Source: Anaeromyces robustus
Lineage: Eukaryota > Neocallimastigomycota > Neocallimastigomycetes > Neocallimastigales > Neocallimastigaceae
Length of the DNA stretch: 12,500 nt
Assembly (NCBI GenBank): GCA_002104895.1
Contig: MCFG01000232.1
Location: 1 to 12,500 of the forward strand
Direction of reading: 5' to 3'
The translations under genes were made by a program, and so were the position numbers. The notes beneath the pieces are model-generated. The model made no database searches. It was not told where the DNA came from and saw nothing but the letters and a program-made list of their open reading frames with translations. Shown piece by piece: positions 1 to 9,239 of the stretch (positions are counted from its first letter, which is position 1; each line of letters starts with the position of its first letter).

Positions 1-348
1 TTTTTTTTTTTTCAAGTTGAAAAAAAAAAAAAATTAAAAAGAAAAAAAGTAGTGAAAAATAAATACAGCATATTTCGTAAATAAATAATCAAATGATTTT
101 AATTTCTTTATAATTTAGAAAACATATTATTTAATTAAAGAATGTAATAGTAATAATTTAATAAATGAATGTAATAATAATAATTTAATTAATATTAAAT
201 AATTATACTCATTAACTTATTAATTATTATAATATGTATTTCTATAATAATACAAGATTTAAGAAATAAAAAAAAAAAAAATAAATAAGAGAATAGTTAC
301 AATATTATAATATTATAATATTATAATATATATATATCTATGGATCCT
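1..348. other. Non-coding A/T-rich left edge
   Basis: No gene is visible. The stretch opens with a T-tract followed by an A-tract and is otherwise low-complexity A/T, up to the repeat beside the polymerase gene stop. Confidence 0.7.
300..341. repeat. AATATTAT tandem repeat just past the polymerase gene stop
   Basis: An 8-bp unit (AATATTAT) is repeated almost four times at 301-330, followed by an AT dinucleotide run to about 338. The unit is nearly self-complementary, so the transcript end of the minus-strand polymerase gene, whose stop is at 349-351, could fold into a hairpin. Some giant viruses end transcripts at AT-rich palindromes. Here this may equally be a simple AT microsatellite. Confidence 0.5.
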
Positions 349-3300
349 CTAATGAGATTCGTTTTTTAGACATCTTGTTTTAACATTAGCGACTTGTAAA
401 TATCTTATGGTTAAGTTTAAACTATTGCTTACAGAGATTTCATTTTTAATATAATTTCCACAAGTGCAAGTATCAACGGTATACATATTTCCACAATTAT
501 TACAAATATTAATTTTTACTTCATCAGAATCGTCTTTAAAAACAGATTTTAATAAATGCTTAGAATTATGAACTATTAAAGCATCTCTTTCCATCTCACC
601 AATTCTTAATCCACCTCCTTTAGATTTACCTTCAGTAGGTTGCTTAGTGACTGAATTTTTATTTCCAGTATTTCTATAAAACATTTTTTCTTCAACTTGA
701 TGTTGTAATGCATTATAATAACAAATACCAATAGTAGCTTTACCAATAGGAATTCCTTCAATAGGGTCTATCATAACTTCACCATTTAACTTATTAAATA
801 ATTCAGGATTATCAGAATCTAACTTATTTAATAAATCTTCATAATTAATATTATTAGATAAATCAGAATTAAACCTTATACCATACTTAGTAGGATCTAT
901 AGCAATATAAGAGGATATAAGCATTTCTAATAAATGTCCTATAGTCATTCTAGAGGGAAAAGCATGAGGATTTATAATAATATCAGGTATAATGCCCGAT
1001 TCAGAAAAAGGTAATAAATGTTCAGGGATAATATCACCGATTATACCTTTTTGAGAATATCTACTTGCAAATTTATCACCTATCTGAGGTTTGTAAATAT
1101 GGTAAGCATTTAATAAATAATATTTAGTTTGTAATAAAGTATTTGAACTATAACTATCGACTGATTTAATTCTCATAGGTTTCCTAAAAATGTTATTAAT
1201 ATTTAAAACATTATCATCATATAATTTAAAAACAATATCATCATCATCTATAGATAATCCATGAGAAGGTAATGGATTAAATTTATTACCAACTAAATAA
1301 TCAGCGAAAATATTTTTACCAATAACTTTATCATTAGAATTATATTGTTCATAACTAGGAAATAAAACTTTTTCTTTATTGATAATTAACTTTTGATTAC
1401 GTATTTTAATATTTCTAAATAAACCTCTTCTTATGCTACCTTCATTAAATATAACACTATCTTCTTGATTATTACCCATAGCAATAATAGCTATTACAAC
1501 ATTATGACCAGAAGCAATTCTTTTATTATTTAAATTTAGACAATCATTAATATTTTTTATATCATAATTAATTAGATTATAATTTCTTTTATCATTACAT
1601 ATTTCATTATTATAAATAATGTCATAAAACGTATTTTTACAAATAGGATCAGTACCATATAATAAATATCTAGAATTATCAGTTAAATAATCTAAATAAT
1701 CCTTATCATTAGTCATGGATTGCTTAGCCATATTAGATTGGAAAGATAATCTAGGAGCATGATTATTTCCAGGAAAAGGAGATATTACACTTGAAAAGCC
1801 AAATATTATATTAGGATCTAATTCTAAATAATTTGAATGATCTTCATTAATATCTACTAAATCCATATAATCTGGTAAATAGCCATTTAATATATATTGC
1901 TTATAAAACTCCATAAAACTAAATTTTATATTTTTATTATAATTTTTTAAAATCATAGGTCTTAACAATCTTCCTTCATCAGAAAAAATTTGTATAGAAT
2001 ACTTATTTACGATAAAGCTTAAATATTTATTAGATCTTTTATATTGGTATAATTCATTAATAAAATCATTTTCATTATTAAAAATAAATCCAATAAATTT
2101 AGAATTATAAGTTATAAATTTTAATTGATTATTATCAAGTATTTTCATATAATTTATAATAAAATTATCTTCCATTAAATCTTTAACAAGATATTTATTA
2201 AATAAATTATTTAAATTAATTTCTGTATAAGGTGATATTATTGCTGTAATAGATAAATATTTTATTAAACCAACTTCTTTAGATTCAGGAGTTTCAAAAG
2301 GACAATAATAGCCAAAAGTTTTAGAATTTATTTTTCTAATATCAATATTTATTGTTTCACTGTTAATTGGTAATTTTATTTTTCTAGTATGGGACAATTT
2401 ATCTAATATAGATCTTTTACTAAAATTCTGAATAGCATTATCAATTAATTGCCTATAATAAGAATATATACTTCCTCTTTTAGTATTCGTGATTAAAGTA
2501 TTACCAATAATTCTTAAATCCGTAATTATTTTTAACTGATCATTTTTATCATATTTTTTGTTTAGAATTTTATTAATACCTTTATAAATAAATCTTTTAA
2601 ATATATAAGGATAGGTATCTATCTTTTTATTTAGATAAGGATTTGTAATAATATTTTTATCACCTAATAAATTTGCAATAATTAGAATATAAATAAACTC
2701 TTGAGAAATAGAATCATTAATTATTATATTTTTTACAAAATCTAAATTATTTATAATATTTCTATCTAGAATTTTTTCTAATAAATTAATATCATCAATA
2801 TTATTAATATTATTAATATTATTAAATAATTGTTTTAAGTCAATATTTAAATTATTATTATTCAATTTTAGATAATAAAAAATAATATTAATATAAATTT
2901 CATTAAAGTTCAATAATTTAAATACATATGATATTGGTACAGATTTAGATTTTATATTATTTACATTAGAGGGTATATTAGAATAAAAGATATAGATATT
3001 ATTATTTTTAATATAAGATACTAATTCGTAATAAGTATTATTTTTAAATATTCTTATTCCAGAAGAATTAGGTAATTCTTCATTATTATATACTTCATAA
3101 GATAAATTTCCAAAGAATGCTGTATAATTTATTTCCTGAGATATAACAATTTTTTCAATACCATCTATTATAAATATATCATTAATAGGTTGCAATAACT
3201 CTAAAATAAAATCATTGTAGTTTTCTGAATATAATTTTAAAGTGTATGTTTTATCTGTGCATAGATAATATTTATAATCATCAGTATTTTTTTTATAAGT

Positions 3301-3402
3301 TATTTTACCTAGCAATGGAAATTTAGTTTGAATATAAGAGCATATATTATTTAGTTCTTTATAATATGTATTTTCATACAATAAATATTTAAAGGTTTCC
3401 AT
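349..3402 (-). CDS. Divergent, virus-like RNA polymerase second-largest subunit (RPB2/beta family)
   Basis: This 1017-residue protein is a multisubunit RNA polymerase second-largest subunit, which forms one side of the active-site cleft. Family motifs appear in order: SHTRKIKLP (337-345), the CPFETPES/GLIKYLS block (367-384; usually ETPEG), GRLLRP (477-482), the APRLSFQSNMAKQSM block (549-563), NQEDSVIFNEGSIRRGLF (645-662), GDKFASRYSQKG (775-786, with the two conserved active-site lysines), PDIIINPHAFPSRMTIGHLL (806-825) and GGGLRIGEMERDAL (929-942). The C-terminal zinc site is compact: Cys967, Cys970, Cys979, Cys981. The sequence then runs to the normal family C-terminus, so it is not fused to a beta-prime part. 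It is shorter than cellular subunits (about 1,150-1,250 residues), with a reduced, Asn/Ile-rich N-terminal half. It has no intron and no internal stop, and its codons are nearly saturated for A/T (ATA, TTA, AAT), unlike the secreted-protein gene. Virus-derived origin (Nucleocytoviricota-like) is inferred; a cytoplasmic linear plasmid is the main alternative. Confidence 0.93.
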   Translation of the reverse strand: METFKYLLYENTYYKELNNICSYIQTKFPLLGKITYKKNTDDYKYYLCTDKTYTLKLYSENYNDFILELLQPINDIFIIDGIEKIVISQEINYTAFFGNLSYEVYNNEELPNSSGIRIFKNNTYYELVSYIKNNNIYIFYSNIPSNVNNIKSKSVPISYVFKLLNFNEIYINIIFYYLKLNNNNLNIDLKQLFNNINNINNIDDINLLEKILDRNIINNLDFVKNIIINDSISQEFIYILIIANLLGDKNIITNPYLNKKIDTYPYIFKRFIYKGINKILNKKYDKNDQLKIITDLRIIGNTLITNTKRGSIYSYYRQLIDNAIQNFSKRSILDKLSHTRKIKLPINSETINIDIRKINSKTFGYYCPFETPESKEVGLIKYLSITAIISPYTEINLNNLFNKYLVKDLMEDNFIINYMKILDNNQLKFITYNSKFIGFIFNNENDFINELYQYKRSNKYLSFIVNKYSIQIFSDEGRLLRPMILKNYNKNIKFSFMEFYKQYILNGYLPDYMDLVDINEDHSNYLELDPNIIFGFSSVISPFPGNNHAPRLSFQSNMAKQSMTNDKDYLDYLTDNSRYLLYGTDPICKNTFYDIIYNNEICNDKRNYNLINYDIKNINDCLNLNNKRIASGHNVVIAIIAMGNNQEDSVIFNEGSIRRGLFRNIKIRNQKLIINKEKVLFPSYEQYNSNDKVIGKNIFADYLVGNKFNPLPSHGLSIDDDDIVFKLYDDNVLNINNIFRKPMRIKSVDSYSSNTLLQTKYYLLNAYHIYKPQIGDKFASRYSQKGIIGDIIPEHLLPFSESGIIPDIIINPHAFPSRMTIGHLLEMLISSYIAIDPTKYGIRFNSDLSNNINYEDLLNKLDSDNPELFNKLNGEVMIDPIEGIPIGKATIGICYYNALQHQVEEKMFYRNTGNKNSVTKQPTEGKSKGGGLRIGEMERDALIVHNSKHLLKSVFKDDSDEVKINICNNCGNMYTVDTCTCGNYIKNEISVSNSLNLTIRYLQVANVKTRCLKNESH

Positions 3403-3566
3403 TACAATAAATATACAATTATAAAATTTTTAATAAATACATAACTAAAAGTATTTTTTGATAAATAACAAAAAATAAATATTCAATTTATAAAATATTT
3501 TTATTATATCATTTTTTTAATTGCTTTAAACTTTTTAATTGATATATGTTACTAATAAATAAAATA

Positions 3567-3599
<33 letters not shown>
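3567..3599. promoter_or_regulatory. T16/A17 poly(dA:dT) block upstream of the polymerase gene
   Basis: Sixteen T are followed directly by seventeen A, ending 165 bases upstream of the minus-strand start codon at 3402. Poly(dA:dT) blocks exclude nucleosomes and often mark fungal promoters. A similar T9/A21 block lies upstream of the secreted-protein gene. The promoter role is inferred; such runs are common throughout this window. Confidence 0.3.
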
Positions 3600-3662
3600 G
3601 CATATTTGAAAATATGAATGATGAATGAAATTTCATGAAAAAATTTGTAATAATCGAAAAAT

Positions 3663-3784
3663 AAAAAAAGGTTAGTTATTAGTTTATTTGTTCATAGAGT
3701 TGAACAGAAATCATTCTGAATGTAATAATTTCCGTTATATATAATATTTATATGTTTTAAATAATATATAACTAACTTTTATTT
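3663..3784. repeat. Long stem-loop with internal hairpin; possible structured RNA
   Basis: GTTAGTTAT at 3671-3679 pairs perfectly with ATAACTAAC at 3768-3776. The helix extends outward through a G-U pair and A-T pairs to about 13 bp. Inside it, TGTTCA (3689-3694) pairs with TGAACA (3701-3706), and a CTGA lies at 3716-3719. The interior is less A/T-simple than its surroundings. It may be a structured RNA, but no family is recognised; a chance AT hairpin is possible. Confidence 0.3.
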
Positions 3785-5027
3785 TATAATAATTATTGTT
3801 ACTTACTATTATTACAATTAATATTTAAAAAATGTAATATTTATATATATATAAAAACTTTTATTTATTTATTTATTTATTTTCTGAAACATTTTGCAGC
3901 TTTTCATTTATTTCTGAAACATTTTTTTCACCTAATATTTTTTTTTCTGTTAATTTTCTTTATAAATTTTTGTATTAAACACATCATGTGATATACTTTA
4001 ATCTATGTATTGTGTATACATTTTAAAATCTAATAAGAAAAAAATATAAAAATTTTATTTGAAAAATATTTTTTTTTAAAAAAATTAATTATTAAATTTA
4101 TTAAATATAATTATTATTCATAATTATGCTATTATACTTTTATTATATTATTTTTCAATTTTGGAGTTTTTGTTTTATCATAATATTTTATTTTATCTTT
4201 TTTTTTTTTTTTTTTTTTATTCTGTTTTTTTTTTCTAAATATTAAATATTCAATAAATATACAATTGTGTATATTTTTAAAAGATGAGAATATAGGTTAT
4301 TAGTTATAAAAATATAAATAATATTAAGAACAGAAGATTGAAAAACGTGTTTATATAAAGGAATAATGATTCAATAAAAATGAATTAATTTTATTGAATT
4401 AGAATATAATTGAATATATGTTAATATATATTAATTTCTTTTTTAAATATTTCATTATATTATATAAATATAAATATGAATATGAATACAAATGTTTTTA
4501 TATATTTTATTTAAAATTTTATAGATATTTATTAAAATATATATTATATTAAATAGGTTATTATATTAAATAATATAATTGTTATTTAAAAATGGTTACT
4601 CATAAGTTTTAATTATACTTTCCATATATGGATTATCACATAAAGTTTAAATAAAACAATATTAATATATTAATTAATATAATTTCTAAAGTGGCTTGAA
4701 ATAATAAAATAAAATATAATACATTATTCCAATTACGTAATAATTATAAAAATCTACATATATTAAATTATATTGTTAATATATATGTAACCAAAAATGG
4801 AAACCTGATAAAAAATAGAAAAAAAATTAAGGAGAAGAAATTAAGAAAAAAAAAAAAATTTTTTTTAAGAAATGAAAAATTATAAAAGAGAAAAAAAGTA
4901 TCTTAAAATTTTTTTTTTTTTTTTTTAATCCTTAATAAAAAATATAATTTTTTTTTATAACTTTACAATATATTTTTTTTATTTGTTTTAGTTTTGTATT
5001 AATATTATACATTCTATAAATAAATAA

Positions 5028-5057
5028 TTTTTTTTTAAAAAAAAAAAAAAAAAAAAA
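5028..5057. promoter_or_regulatory. T9/A21 poly(dA:dT) block upstream of the secreted-protein gene
   Basis: Nine T are followed by twenty-one A, ending 103 bases before the ATG at 5161. The position and form suit a nucleosome-free promoter element of the host type. The A-rich leader ending in TTCAAA before the ATG also fits a host translation start. The role is inferred from position only. Confidence 0.35.
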
Positions 5058-5160
5058 GAGATATTTATTAATAAAACAAATTTAAGTAAACTTTATCAAG
5101 TTTAAATATTTATTATTTATTATTATCATAAATTTTAAAATAAATTAAAATAAATTCAAA

Positions 5161-6443
5161 ATGAGATTTAACTTCAAGAAGATCGCTGTTGCTTTATTAC
5201 CATTCTTATCTTTCGCTGCTGCTGAAGAACGTGATGACCCAAGTTCTGAAATTGTACTTTTCGTAAACAAGGATGCTAATGAAAAAGATATTTCTTCTAC
5301 CCTTATGATTTTCGAAGAATATCAAGTAAGTACAAAAGACTTTGTTTTTTAATTGAGATATTATTTTTATTTAAAATATTATTATTATTATTACTTATTG
5401 TTATTTAAATTATAAAAATAGTAATAATAATAATAAAATAAAGTAATAAAATAAAATTTATAATTAAATTTTAATAAAATTAATACTAATATTATAACAA
5501 TAACAATAACAATAATAATAATCATATTAAATTTTATTTTTAATTTAAAAAAAAAAAAAAAATAAAGATTCCATACACTTTAAAGGAATTCTCAAAGGAT
5601 GGTTACACTGGTAACTTTGATTTCTTATACAAAGATGGTCAACCAAGATTCCATGCTTTAGTTTTCCCAAATGGTAGGGTTGCCTATAAGGGTAATGAAG
5701 CTTGGAAAAGTAGTTTAACTGATGAACAATGGGCTCAACTTGAAGATTACGCTAAACAAAGTGAAGCTCGTATTGTTTACTTAAATGAATATCCACATGA
5801 ACTTACTTGTACTCAAGTTTATCACAGTTATGGTGAAACTAATCCAAATTCATTTGATGATGTTCAACAAGTTACTGCTCCAGCTTCAACTAGTATGGCT
5901 GAAGAAATTAATGGATTAAATTTCGATACCAAAGAGTAAATATATTATAAAAATTTATTTATTTATATAAACTAATATAATATTTAATATTTAAATATAT
6001 ATTAATATATTTAAAATATATAATAATACAATGAAATTATTTATATTAATTAATAATTATTTATTATAAATAGTATTCACCACTATCCAGCTGAAGCTAA
6101 TCCAAATACTGTTAATACTTGTGAAGTTGAACCACTTTTATTCTTTGAAAAACAATTACCAAACTTCCCAGAACAAACTTGGGCTGCTGTTACTGCTAAA
6201 CGTGATGGTCTTGAAATGATTGCTTTCTACTTAGCCTTTGGTGACTGGAGTAAGGCTTCTACTGCCTTAAACATTATTTGGCTTGAATGGGCTTTAGGAA
6301 AGAATTTCAAACAAATTGCCACTACTGGTGATGATACTAAGTCTGCTTTTGGTAAGACTAGTGATGCTAATGTCTCTACTGCTGCTGGTGTTATTTTAGT
6401 TACTCTTTCTACCCTTTTCACTATGATCGTTACTTTATTCTAA
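5161..6443 (+). CDS. Secreted, probably GPI-anchored CBM87-like protein (Agd3-type N-terminal domain), three exons
   Basis: Exons are 5161-5325, 5568-5935 and 6074-6443, giving 300 residues. The introns (242 and 138 nt) have GTAAGT and GTAAAT donors and AG acceptors, and phases 0 and 2 join cleanly. Residues 1-21 form a signal peptide: Lys6-Lys7, a hydrophobic core, then Ala-Ala-Ala before Glu-Glu. Residues 281-300 are uniformly hydrophobic and end the protein, with an N-glycosylation site at Asn277, as in GPI-anchor signals. The body (IPYTLKEF at 56-63, WKSSLTDEQWAQL at 101-113, ARIVYLNEYP at 122-131, GLEMIAFYLAFGDWSKAS at 223-240) resembles, from memory, the CBM87 carbohydrate-binding region of Agd3, a fungal galactosaminogalactan deacetylase. 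It stops where the CE18 catalytic domain would begin. Cys136 and Cys194 could form a disulfide. A wall or matrix polysaccharide-binding role outside the cell is inferred. Codons are richer in GCT, ACT, GGT and TTC than elsewhere, suggesting strong expression. The gene model is firm; the family call is moderate. Confidence 0.85.
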
Positions 6444-7463
6444 GTAGAATAAGCAAATTAAATACATGAAGTTGTAAAAAAAAAAAAATTATCTTTTAAA
6501 ACTAAATGTATAAATTATATTATAAACCTTATATAGATAGAAAATTATTTTATTATTAAAAAGTACCCAATTGTGTAAAGACTATAAAAAATGTTTTTTT
6601 TTTTTTTTTTTTTAATAATTTTTTTTTATATATAAAATAATAAGAAATTTTATGTATAATTAAAGAAAAAAAAAAAAAAAAAAAAAAAAAGACATATAGT
6701 GTGAAACACAATTGTTTTTAAAAACGACTTTAATATATATAATTTTAAAAAATAATTAGGTAAAAAAAAATGTTAAATAAATAACTAATAAGTATCATTA
6801 AAAATAAAATAAATAGAATAAATAAAAGATAAAATAAATTAGAAAAAATAAAATTATTAATTAGTTATAATATAATAATATAATATAATATAATATAGTA
6901 TAATATAGTATAATATTTATAATATTAATAAAATTATATAAATAATTATATAAATAATTATATAAATATAAAATGAATAATTATATAAATATATAAATAA
7001 TTATATAAATATAAAATATATTATATAATATATATTAATATTAATAAATAAAAAAAAAATAATAATTAAAAAATTAATATTTCAATTAAACATAAAACTA
7101 AAAAAAAAAAAAAATAAATAAATAAAAGTGTTAAAAAACTAAAAAAAAAAAAAAAAAAAAAAAAAGGTGATTTATAAATTAATAAATATTTTATATATAT
7201 AAAAGTGTTTATTAAATTATTATGTAAAATATATCCAAGTCTAAAAAAAAAAAAAATGTAAAATATACATAACATTTTTTTTAAAAATATACAAATAATA
7301 TTTTAAAGATTAATCTTAGTCTAAAAAAAAAAGAAAAGATTTAAAAAATATTTTTTTTTTAAATTTTTTGAATAGCATAATTTAACATTTTAAATAAGTA
7401 AATATAATTTAAATTATATAAAATAACAATAAGGAAGTGGTTTAATTTTATTACGTATTCTTT

Positions 7464-7499
<36 letters not shown>

Positions 7500-8340
7500 A
7501 TTATTATTTTTTAAAACAAAAAAAAAATTAATAAAATATAATAAATATAATACAATATATAATGTAATATATAATAATATATAATAATAATATAATATAA
7601 TAATAAAGGCTTTTTATTTTTTTATTTTTTTTTTATTTTATTTTTTTTTTTATTGTTTATTGTTGAAAAATAAATTTTTTTTATTTGGATTATGGATTAT
7701 TAATAATTATTTTATTATTATTATAAATTATTATCAATTATTATTAATTATTATTTATTATAATTAATTATTATTAATTATTAATTATTCCATTAGTAAT
7801 AATCGAAATAAAAAAAATTTTTTTTTTATCTTTAAAAAAACTTTATTAACAAAAATGATTAAAAATCGAAAAAAAGAATTTTTTTGGAAATCACAATAAT
7901 TTATTTATTTAATATTTATTTATTCATTCATTTATTATAGAAAAGTTTTTTTTTTATTTTTTTTAATTCTTATTTTTAATAGTTTTGTTTTACTTCTTAA
8001 TTTTTGTTTTTTTTTTTGTTTTTAGGTTTGTAATGAGATTTAGTATTACATTATATTCTATAATATATTAAATTAATTAAATTAATTATATTATAATATA
8101 TTATATTTTATTAAATTAATTAAATTAATTGTATTAGATTATATAATTGATTAATATTATAGTAAATTGAATTAAATCATTGAATTTTTATTTAATTATC
8201 AATTAATTATTATTTTACCATTTTCAATATATTTTTTATATTTTATATATTATTTAATTATATATTAATTATATATATAATATATACTAATTTTATTTTA
8301 TCTAATTTATTGTATTTTATATAAAATAATAAGTTGATGG
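6444..8340. other. Low-complexity A/T intergenic region
   Basis: No gene is supported in these 1.9 kb. There are long homopolymers (T near 6594-6613, A at 6666-6690, 7141-7165 and about 7471-7498), a TATAATATAG-type repeat at 6870-6915, repeated ATAATTATATAAAT units at about 6940-7020, ATTATTAATT-type repeats at 7700-7790 and AAATTAATT tandem units at 8067-8130. Short apparent frames here are homopolymer translations rich in Phe or Lys. Confidence 0.7.
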
Positions 8341-8397
8341 TTTTATCAAAGATTTGAGGCTGAAAACAAAAAATATTTTGAATTGTATTATATTATT

Positions 8398-8431
8398 AAA
8401 AGTGGCGAACTTTTAAAAACTCGCCACTTTT
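8398..8431. repeat. GC-containing perfect hairpin ending in a T-run
   Basis: AAAAGTGGCGA (8398-8408) and TCGCCACTTTT (8421-8431) are perfect 11-bp inverted arms around a 12-base loop, and the T-run continues to 8434. The core GTGGCGA is strikingly GC-rich for this region. It looks like an intrinsic terminator or a hairpin mini-element. No gene end lies next to it, so its function is unknown. Confidence 0.75.
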
Positions 8432-8620
8432 TTTACACAATAAAAACTTTTTTGAAATTAAAAATTAAAATATAAAAAAAAAATGTTTTAAATTTATTTA
8501 TTAATATTAAAAATAATTAAAGTTTAAGATCAATAAATTTAAAAATATTTTTTTTTTTATATTTTTTAATTTTGAAGTTTCTCTTTCCTTTTTCTTTTAA
8601 AATTAAAAAAAAAAAAAAAA

Positions 8621-8936
8621 AAAAAATTTATTATCTTTCATGTTTTTAAAAATTTCATTTATAGAATCTTCTTTTATTTTTTTAGCTAAATTTAATAATG
8701 ATAACCCACCTTAATTGTTTTTAATATTTGGATTTCTTTTATATAATTTAAGTAAAATATTAATGATTTTTTTATCTTTCAATTTAACAACATAGTAAAT
8801 GATAGAGTATTTACTATATCATTTTGTTGGTTAATTTTATCATAATTAAATAATTCTTCATATTAGAATCCAAAATTGTAGCAATGATTTATTTATTTTC
8901 ATTTTTATTAATCAATGGATTTAATATACTTTTTTC
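8621..8936 (-). pseudogene. Decayed ankyrin-repeat gene fragment
   Basis: Read on the minus strand, two or three frames together give ankyrin-like protein. From about 8936 the text begins ILNPLINKNEN, meets a stop, and continues IIATILDSN. After a frame change it reads LKDKKIINILLKLY then RNPNIKNN, an in-frame TAA where the repeat would have Asp or Asn, and then GGLSLLNLAKKIKEDSINE-IFKNM. This follows the ankyrin pattern (KIINxLL, NPNIKNNxGxSxLxLA). At least two stops and one frameshift separate the parts, and no start is visible. Ankyrin families are large in both giant viruses and gut fungi, so the source is unresolved. The call rests on motif pattern only. Confidence 0.5.
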
Positions 8937-8989
8937 TTTTTATAATATCATAATTTATTTATTATTAAAATAATTAATAATAATAATAA

Positions 8990-9085
8990 AAAAACAAAGA
9001 AATCAATAATTATTTTCCAATATTTCAATTATTTTATTAAAATTTTTTTTAATTTTTCATATGTGTAAAACTTCCATTTGTAAAT
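8990..9085 (-). pseudogene. Short coding-like remnant
   Basis: On the minus strand this reads KWKFYTYEKLKKILIK, a stop, then LKYWKIIIDFF. The Lys/Trp/Tyr-rich composition resembles the neighbouring remnants on the same strand. It may be a middle piece of one decayed gene running from 9577 down to 8621. The evidence is weak, since it rests on composition and strand alone. Confidence 0.2.
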
Positions 9086-9208
9086 AATGAATTTTTTATA
9101 GTTAATAATTAAATATTTATAAAATTTACTAAACATATAAAAATACACTAAAAAATGGTATTTTATATGTAAAAAATTCATTATTTTTTTGATATAAAAT
9201 ACCATTTT
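9082..9208. repeat. Two interlocked 17-bp perfect inverted repeats
   Basis: AAATAATGAATTTTTTA at 9082-9098 is the exact reverse complement of 9170-9186. AAAATGGTATTTTATAT at 9152-9168 is the exact reverse complement of 9192-9208. The right arm of the first pair lies in the loop of the second, so the two folds compete or form a pseudoknot-like arrangement. This suggests a foldback element or a nested insertion rather than a simple chance palindrome. Confidence 0.7.
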
Positions 9209-9239
9209 AATTATATTTTATATATTTCAATAGTTGAAT

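Larger units (their letters stand above)
3403..5160. other. Divergent intergenic region between the polymerase gene and the secreted-protein gene
   Basis: These 1.76 kb separate two divergently transcribed genes and carry no convincing coding sequence. They hold poly(dT)/poly(dA) blocks (3567-3599, about 4197-4218, 4847-4866, 4911-4926, 5028-5057), a TTTA microsatellite near 3860-3880, a duplicated TTTCTGAAACATTTT (3881-3895 and 3911-3925), a hairpin with arms 4370-4379 and 4389-4398, and a folded element at 3663-3784. Confidence 0.6.

Noticed and set aside
4790-4808. CCAAAAATGG before a CTGA, antisense to a CCATTTTTGG segment of 25S rRNA
   Set aside because: No box C or terminal stem is present, the plus-five position falls on a C not expected to be the site, and such A/T-rich matches arise easily here.
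6227-6421. 64-codon minus-strand frame
   Set aside because: It is the antisense shadow of exon 3 of the secreted-protein gene, whose sense frame joins cleanly to two upstream exons.
7066-7275. 69-codon minus-strand frame rich in Phe
   Set aside because: It is made of translated A/T homopolymers and has no domain, codon signal or neighbour to support it.
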